A stretch of 6,121 bases of DNA. Origin: Alphaproteobacteria bacterium. Lineage in GTDB: Bacteria; Pseudomonadota; Alphaproteobacteria; Puniceispirillales; Puniceispirillaceae. Location of the stretch: contig JADHLK010000089.1 in the NCBI GenBank assembly GCA_016780695.1, forward strand, positions 1-6,121, in the 5' to 3' direction. Within the stretch, counting starts at the first letter, position 1, and the number at the start of each line of letters is the position of its first letter. A program made the translations under genes and the position numbers. A model generated the notes under the pieces. It was not told the origin of the DNA and ran no database searches. It saw only the letters and a program-made list of their open reading frames with translations. Shown piece by piece: positions 5,245 through 6,121 of the stretch.

Positions 5245-6121
5245 TTAAGACCCTGTGTTGCAGAAATTTCGGTATTTGGCCAGATCGATCCGCTTGGTCT
5301 CCACCAGATTTAAAGGAGCTTCTCCGGCCCGCCCGCCCCATTCGACATAATAGCCGCACACCCCATAGAGCGGATTGGCGATACATCCTTGATCGGTGCG
5401 CATATCATTCCACAACCCGTGCCCCTTGGTGGACCCGGTGATTTGAAGATAATCCTCATCCGAGCTGCCATATTCATTGGGCTCACAAATATTGCTGTTG
5501 GAATTATAACAGCTGGCAAGGCTGGTATGGGTGCCTGCGGAAAAATTTGTATAGCGCAGGTCGGCCCCGCCCTTCGGGGTGATGACATCGCGCCAGAGAT
5601 CACCCGACAAGCTGGTATCAAGGTCTTTTCTCTGGCTTGTCCACTGGCTGTTATAGGCGGCGCGGCTGCTGGCATTATTTGCCGGGTTATCCAGAACCGG
5701 CCCGCCCGTATGCCGGTCATTCCAGCTGCCGGTATGATCAGCATCCCAAAAGCGAATATCGGCTTCTGGCCCATCCACCCAGATCCAGTCGCCTTCCTGG
5801 GCTGCATCCGACCCGCCCAGCCAGCCCTGATACCAGGACCCGTCATCTGCCTTGAAGCGACTGGCCAGAAAGTCATTTTCCGCCGGGCTGGTCACCGTGG
5901 CGAGGTAGCCGCGCAGATGGCAGCGCGCACTGCCATTATCAAAATGACGGGTCTGATAGCCAAACAGGGCCAGCACAGACAAGGTGTTATTATCCAGAAA
6001 GGCTGGCAAGCCGGTGGTCATGGGCTGCACCGTGGCAATGGCAAACAAGCTGGCCCCACGCGCGGCGGCCAGGGCGTATCCGGCAGCCAGCTCAGCGCGT
6101 TGCTGGGCAATCAGCGCTGCC
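5245..6121 (-). CDS. C-type lectin-like domain protein, C-terminal part (5' end beyond the window)
   Basis: The last 292 codons or so of a protein whose frame is open to the right edge. Numbering from an internal TTG at 6048, a C-type lectin-like domain spans about 58-250: GYLATVTSPAENDFL, then WYQGWLGGSD with EGDWIWVDGPEA (the WIGL core region), then EDYLQI, LWNDM and a closing GYYVEWGG. The calcium/sugar ligands of mannose-type lectins are all present: Glu189 and Asn191 of EPN (5476-5484), Glu198, and Asn214-Asp215 of WND (5404-5412). Two insertions are seen before EPN: about 40-50 residues after the FW at 5739-5744, and a 16-residue piece ending in Cys180 and Cys188. Further cysteines near WND and GYYVEW fit the usual lectin disulfides, implying an exported protein. 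The part seen before the domain (AELAAGYALAAARGAS and so on) is not recognised. No start is assigned, because TTG 6048 lacks support and the reading continues upstream. It may bind glycans or mediate adhesion (inference). Confidence 0.85.
   Translation of the reverse strand, partial: AALIAQQRAELAAGYALAAARGASLFAIATVQPMTTGLPAFLDNNTLSVLALFGYQTRHFDNGSARCHLRGYLATVTSPAENDFLASRFKADDGSWYQGWLGGSDAAQEGDWIWVDGPEADIRFWDADHTGSWNDRHTGGPVLDNPANNASSRAAYNSQWTSQRKDLDTSLSGDLWRDVITPKGGADLRYTNFSAGTHTSLASCYNSNSNICEPNEYGSSDEDYLQITGSTKGHGLWNDMRTDQGCIANPLYGVCGYYVEWGGRAGEAPLNLVETKRIDLAKYRNFCNTGS

Noticed and set aside
5231..5259. TTGACA at 5231-5236 as a plus-strand promoter
   Set aside because: At 17-base spacing the -10 position reads TGTGTT, only three matches to consensus, and it would drive antisense transcription into the lectin gene with no plus-strand gene downstream.
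5219..5386. Extension of the monooxygenase start to 5386
   Set aside because: It would add 56 residues with no family counterpart and overlap the lectin gene in another frame; the ATG at 5218 places the Rossmann motif at the normal distance.

Overview
The window looks like part of a chromosome from a moderately GC-rich proteobacterium. An alphaproteobacterium, perhaps marine, seems most likely from the protein style, but this is an inference: there is no rRNA or other phylogenetic marker here. Coding density is high and no gap exceeds 120 bases. I see no tRNA, rRNA, CRISPR array, insertion sequence or phage gene.

The left half (2-3397, plus strand) is a complete or nearly complete polar amino acid ABC importer. 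Gene order is ATPase (start probably left of the window), periplasmic family 3 solute-binding protein, first permease, second permease. The set resembles the HisP-HisJ-HisQ-HisM and Art/Occ systems. The binding protein would capture an amino acid in the periplasm, the two permeases would form the channel, and an ATPase dimer would drive import. Between binding protein and permeases lies a 120-base spacer holding a 42-bp hairpin unit, tandemly repeated two and a fraction times. The fractional third copy supplies the probable Shine-Dalgarno sequence of the first permease. This is the most unusual non-coding feature in the window.

The right half (3381-6121) reads on the minus strand. In transcription order it holds the 3' part of a large or secreted protein ending in a C-type lectin-like domain with intact EPN and WND motifs (5' end off the window), an FAD-dependent class A monooxygenase, and an exported glutathione peroxidase. 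The lectin gene and the monooxygenase are 26 bases apart and may be co-transcribed; the peroxidase follows after 89 bases. The peroxidase converges on the last permease gene and their 3' ends overlap by 17 bp.

I do not see a convincing new multi-gene system. The observations most worth a check are the repeated hairpin in the importer operon, including an alternative fold that would hide the permease ribosome binding site, and the lectin domain with a cysteine-bracketed insertion next to its predicted sugar/calcium site.
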